A stretch of DNA of 53,617 nt from an uncultured Verrucomicrobiota bacterium. GTDB lineage: Bacteria; Verrucomicrobiota; Verrucomicrobiia; Limisphaerales; UBA9464. Shown here piece by piece: positions 51,104-53,617 of this stretch. Location of the stretch: the NCBI GenBank assembly GCA_903896505.1, contig CAITXU010000243.1, positions 1-53,617 of the forward strand. Reading direction: 5' to 3'. The notes below the pieces were generated by a model, which was not told the DNA's origin, searched no databases, and worked only from the letters and a program-made list of their open reading frames with translations. Both the position numbers and the translations under genes were made by a program. Position 1 is the stretch's first letter. Every line of letters starts with the position of its first letter.

Positions 51104-51206
51104 ACATTGGCGAGGGTGCCGGTGAGCCAATCGCCGCACACCTTTACCTGCGATGCCAACGCCCGATCGAACAGCGGTGGCTGATGTCCGATGAACGCGT
51201 TAGGGT

Positions 51207-52790
51207 TTATTTGCGGTTCAACCCGAGCGCCTTGATCCGTGAGGCCAGAGTCGTTGGTCTCATGCCGAGCAGTGCGGCCGCGCCATCAGGGCCAAAGACT
51301 TTTCCGCCGGTCCGGGCAAGCGCATCCGCGATGCTTTCACGCTCTCGTTCCTTTAACTCCTGCCGGGTGAGGATGGGAGCATCGACGGCGTTCTGCCGCG
51401 TGGGGGGCGGGAGCGAGCGGGTGGAAGCTGGCGGGTCGAAGTGGAGTGTACCGTCCCGGGCGAGGATGACCGCTCGCTCGATGGCGTTTTGGAGTTCCCG
51501 GACGTTGCCCGGCCAGTCGTGAGCGGACAGCTGACGTGCGGTCGCCTGCGTCAATTTCGGGGGCTTGCGGTTCATCCGTTTCGCGGCGGTACGGAGAAAA
51601 TGTTCGGCAAGACGCGGGATGTCTTCGCGTCGGTCGCGCAGCGGCGGATTTTCGATGGGAAAGACGCTCAGGCGATAGAAAAGGTCCTGCCGGAAACGCC
51701 CGGCCTCGACCTCGGCTTTGAGGTCTCGATTGGTCGCGGCGACGATGCGCACATTGATTTTCCGCGGCCGCGAGTCACCAACGCGCTCGACCTCTTGTTC
51801 TTGAAGCACGCGCAACAGCTTCGCCTGCATCGGCAGAGGGACTTCGCCGATTTCATCCAGGAAAAGTGTGCCGTGATCGGCCAGTTCGAAGCGCCCGGCC
51901 TTATCTCGTAAAGCGCCGGTAAATGCGCCCTTCACGTGCCCGAAAAACTCACTCTCGAACAGCGGTTCGGGCACGGCACCGCAGTTCACGGTAATCATCG
52001 GGCGGTCCGCGCGTCTGCTGCGGGAGTGGATGGCCCGGGCAACGAGTTCCTTGCCGGTCCCACTTTCGCCGGTGATGAGCACCGTGGCATCGGTGGGAGC
52101 CACCAGTTCGATTTGTTGCTGCACTTTGCGCAGGGCCGCACTTTCGCCCACCAAATCGCCCACCCCGCGGGCAGCACTCACCTCCTCGCGCAGGTAGCTG
52201 TTTTCCTCTTCGAGCCGCTCCTTGAGGTAGGCGATTTCCTCGTACGCGTTTGCATTCGCGATGCTCACCGCAGCGTGGTCGGCAAAAATGCGCAGCCAGT
52301 CAAACTCCTCCTGATCGAGTTCCGTCCGATCAAAGATGGCGAGGACGCCGAGCACTTCGCCACGGTACACCAAGGGCTGGGCGGCAAAGCTGCGGATCTT
52401 CGCGCGACGAATCCATTCAGGATCAGCAATCCACTCCTCATCCCCGCGAATGTCTGTGAGGAGCAGCGGCTCGCCGCTCGCCGCAACACGTCCGATTTTG
52501 CGAACGCCGATGGGAAACCGGCGGTAGGAACCGGAAAGCCGCGTCAGGTCCACACCGGGCTCGTCAGAATTCCCCGCGCTCGCGGCAAGATGCAGGCACC
52601 GGGTCTGGTCCAGGCACTCTTCGCGGAAACGGCACGTCGCACACACGTCGCCCCCCTGGACGAGCCAGATACGGGCAAGGCCGATGAAAGAGCAGTCGCA
52701 AATGCCGGTGACGATGGCCCGGAGAAGTTCGGGAAGGCTACGACTCTGTGCCATCTCGACCATGTGACGTGGCAACGTAGACACCTTCAT
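51207..52790 (-). CDS. Sigma-54-dependent activator with GAF sensor domain (NorR/FhlA-like)
   Basis: A 527-residue enhancer-binding protein. The N-terminal GAF region includes a Cys cluster C50-x2-C53-x5-C59-x5-C65 ([17 protein letters not shown]) followed by LHLAASAG, suited to an iron-sulfur or redox-sensing centre. The AAA+ domain has Walker A GESGTGKE, the sigma-54 contact loop GAFTGA, and [15 protein letters not shown]. The C-terminal Fis-type helix-turn-helix is [20 protein letters not shown]. The start ATG at 52790 lies 12 bp from the first of three ACGA-N4-TCGT sites, and an AhpD-like gene diverges with a GG-N10-GC promoter. The likely target is that gene, with autoregulation. Confidence 0.95.
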   Translation of the reverse strand: MKVSTLPRHMVEMAQSRSLPELLRAIVTGICDCSFIGLARIWLVQGGDVCATCRFREECLDQTRCLHLAASAGNSDEPGVDLTRLSGSYRRFPIGVRKIGRVAASGEPLLLTDIRGDEEWIADPEWIRRAKIRSFAAQPLVYRGEVLGVLAIFDRTELDQEEFDWLRIFADHAAVSIANANAYEEIAYLKERLEEENSYLREEVSAARGVGDLVGESAALRKVQQQIELVAPTDATVLITGESGTGKELVARAIHSRSRRADRPMITVNCGAVPEPLFESEFFGHVKGAFTGALRDKAGRFELADHGTLFLDEIGEVPLPMQAKLLRVLQEQEVERVGDSRPRKINVRIVAATNRDLKAEVEAGRFRQDLFYRLSVFPIENPPLRDRREDIPRLAEHFLRTAAKRMNRKPPKLTQATARQLSAHDWPGNVRELQNAIERAVILARDGTLHFDPPASTRSLPPPTRQNAVDAPILTRQELKERERESIADALARTGGKVFGPDGAAALLGMRPTTLASRIKALGLNRK

Positions 52791-52801
52791 AGCCGTTAAT
52801 T

Positions 52802-52853
52802 ACGAATTCTCGTTGTAAAACGCAACGATATTTCGTGTTTTACGATTTTTCGT
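52802..52853. promoter_or_regulatory. Three enhancer-like sites ACGA-N4-TCGT
   Basis: Perfect palindromes at 52802-52813 (spacer ATTC), 52825-52836 (TATT) and 52842-52853 (TTTT), spaced 23 and 17 bp start to start. The third extends to TACGA-N4-TCGTA. They lie about 70-120 bp upstream of the sigma-54 promoter and immediately upstream of the activator gene. Three tandem sites recall the NorR system, in which three sites seed hexamer assembly. Confidence 0.75.
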
Positions 52854-52923
52854 AGAAAGCAGAAAACGAATGAAAACCGGGGATTATCGTGGAAATATGG
52901 GGTATTTCGCCGTTTGAGAGCGG

Positions 52924-52938
52924 TGGCACGCGTCAAGC
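52924..52938 (+). promoter_or_regulatory. Sigma-54 promoter of the AhpD-like gene
   Basis: TGGCACGCGTCAAGC has a perfect -24 element (TGGCAC) and the invariant GG-N10-GC spacing, though the -12 box is AAGC rather than TTGC. Transcription would start near 52950, giving a leader of about 40 nt before ATG 52991. Its partner activator gene diverges from this same region. Confidence 0.7.
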
Positions 52939-52990
52939 GTTAGCTGAATCAGTCGAGAACAATCGACGTAACAATTCAACCGAAAACCAT

Positions 52991-53581
52991 ATGAACCGTA
53001 TCCATCAAATCGACCCCACCACCGCCACTGGCAAAGCCAAACAGCTTTTCGACGGCGTCCAGAGAGCCCTCGGCTTTGTGCCGAACCTCATGCGCGTTGT
53101 CGGCAACTCGCCCGCTGCGCTCGAGGGTTACCTCAATCTCAGCGGTGCCCTGAGCCACGGCGTCCTTTCGGCTGCGCTGCGCGAACAGATCGCCCTCACC
53201 GTCGCCGAGATCAACGGGTGTGGCTACTGCCTCAGCGCCCACTCGCTGCTGGGTGGCAAGGCCGGACTCGACCCGTCGGAATTGACCAGTGCCCGCCGCG
53301 CGACTTCGGCCAATGACAAATCCGACGCCGCCCTGAAGCTGGCTCGCGCCGTCACACTCCAGCGTGGCCACATCAGCGACGCCGACCTCCAAGCCGCCCG
53401 CACCGCAAGCCTGACCGACGCCGAGATCGTTGAAGTCGTCGAGAACGTCGCGCTGAACATCTTTACGAACTACGTGAACAACGTCGCCCGCACCGTCATT
53501 GACTTCCCGGAAGTGAAACCGGGCGACCCCGAGCCTGTGGCGACGGGTTCGTGCAAGGCCGTCGGTCAACGCCACGACTGA
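52991..53581 (+). CDS. Carboxymuconolactone decarboxylase/AhpD-family protein
   Basis: A 196-residue helical protein with the AhpD redox motif NGCGYCLSAHSLL (CxxC then His), preceded by the conserved Glu in ALTVAEIN. The first part HQIDPTTATGKAKQLFDGVQ and LGFVPNLMRVVGNSPAALEG is typical of peroxidase-related (YciW/AhpD-like) members that reduce hydroperoxides through the Cys pair. I start at ATG 52991, after the predicted sigma-54 transcription start; an upstream ATG at 52889 would lie before the promoter. Control by a Cys-cluster activator fits a role in peroxide or nitrosative stress, but the substrate is not known. Confidence 0.92.
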   Translation: MNRIHQIDPTTATGKAKQLFDGVQRALGFVPNLMRVVGNSPAALEGYLNLSGALSHGVLSAALREQIALTVAEINGCGYCLSAHSLLGGKAGLDPSELTSARRATSANDKSDAALKLARAVTLQRGHISDADLQAARTASLTDAEIVEVVENVALNIFTNYVNNVARTVIDFPEVKPGDPEPVATGSCKAVGQRHD

Positions 53582-53617
53582 CTTCAAAGCGTCTCGCCGC
53601 CGCCGCCATTCCGGCAC

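Noticed and set aside
50768..51139. A 123-codon minus-strand frame over the third palindromic element
   Set aside because: Same reason: the similarity to the frame at 24406 comes from the repeat, not from a protein family.
52889..52990. Upstream ATG for the AhpD-like gene
   Set aside because: It precedes the predicted sigma-54 promoter, and the extra residues have no family similarity.

Overview
The window looks like a chromosomal segment of a GC-rich member of the Verrucomicrobiota (probably a soil or freshwater Limisphaerales/Pedosphaera-type bacterium). This rests on gene content: a PVC-type CxxCH membrane dehydrogenase-like protein, a 625-residue GreA/GreB-fold protein, a GldA/GldF/GldG/DUF4340 ABC cluster, PQQ-like propeller proteins, a cytoplasmic NrtA/CmpA-like protein, and several families of short palindromic dispersed repeats. 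No rRNA, tRNA, transposase, integrase or CRISPR array was recognised.

Layout. 1-7.8 kb (minus): a secreted cytochrome-c/propeller protein, then a three-gene exopolysaccharide export block (beta-barrel, Wza-like exporter, BY-kinase) with its own terminator. 7.9-14.4 kb (plus): gluconokinase, a four-gene Gld-like ABC system and a DUF3445 heme-oxygenase-like gene. 14.4-18.3 kb: a repeat-rich gap with an ankyrin fragment, the large GreA-like factor (minus) and rsmB (plus). 18.4-21.3 kb: a TetR regulator and an AT-richer islet with a NYN nuclease and a coiled-coil/winged-helix protein. 21.3-24.3 kb: a divergent pair, an FeS-type photolyase and a secreted M20 hydrolase.

24.6-38.5 kb (minus): a tightly packed set that looks like one long operon: two YcaC-like isochorismatase-family genes (one frameshifted), an internally deleted flavin monooxygenase, an RND tripartite pump, DoxX, DUF1275, an AlgE-like porin, a newly noticed 34-residue ORF, an LLM flavin oxidoreductase and a YtcJ-like amidohydrolase. 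A divergent GAF-type histidine kinase/NarL response regulator pair (38.9-42.0 kb) is a plausible controller. Four exact 100-bp repeats close this block.

42.4-49.2 kb: molybdate uptake genes modABC are followed directly by a copper P-type ATPase and preceded by a LysR gene carrying an in-frame stop. A nitrate-binding-protein-like gene without signal peptide is divergent. Together they suggest metal supply for nitrate or nitrogen-oxide metabolism. 49.3-53.6 kb: a PQQ-like propeller protein, a 743-bp non-coding repeat region, and a sigma-54 activator with a Cys cluster, divergent from an AhpD-like gene. Between the last two lie three identical-pattern upstream sites and a GG-N10-GC promoter, the clearest regulatory circuit in the window.
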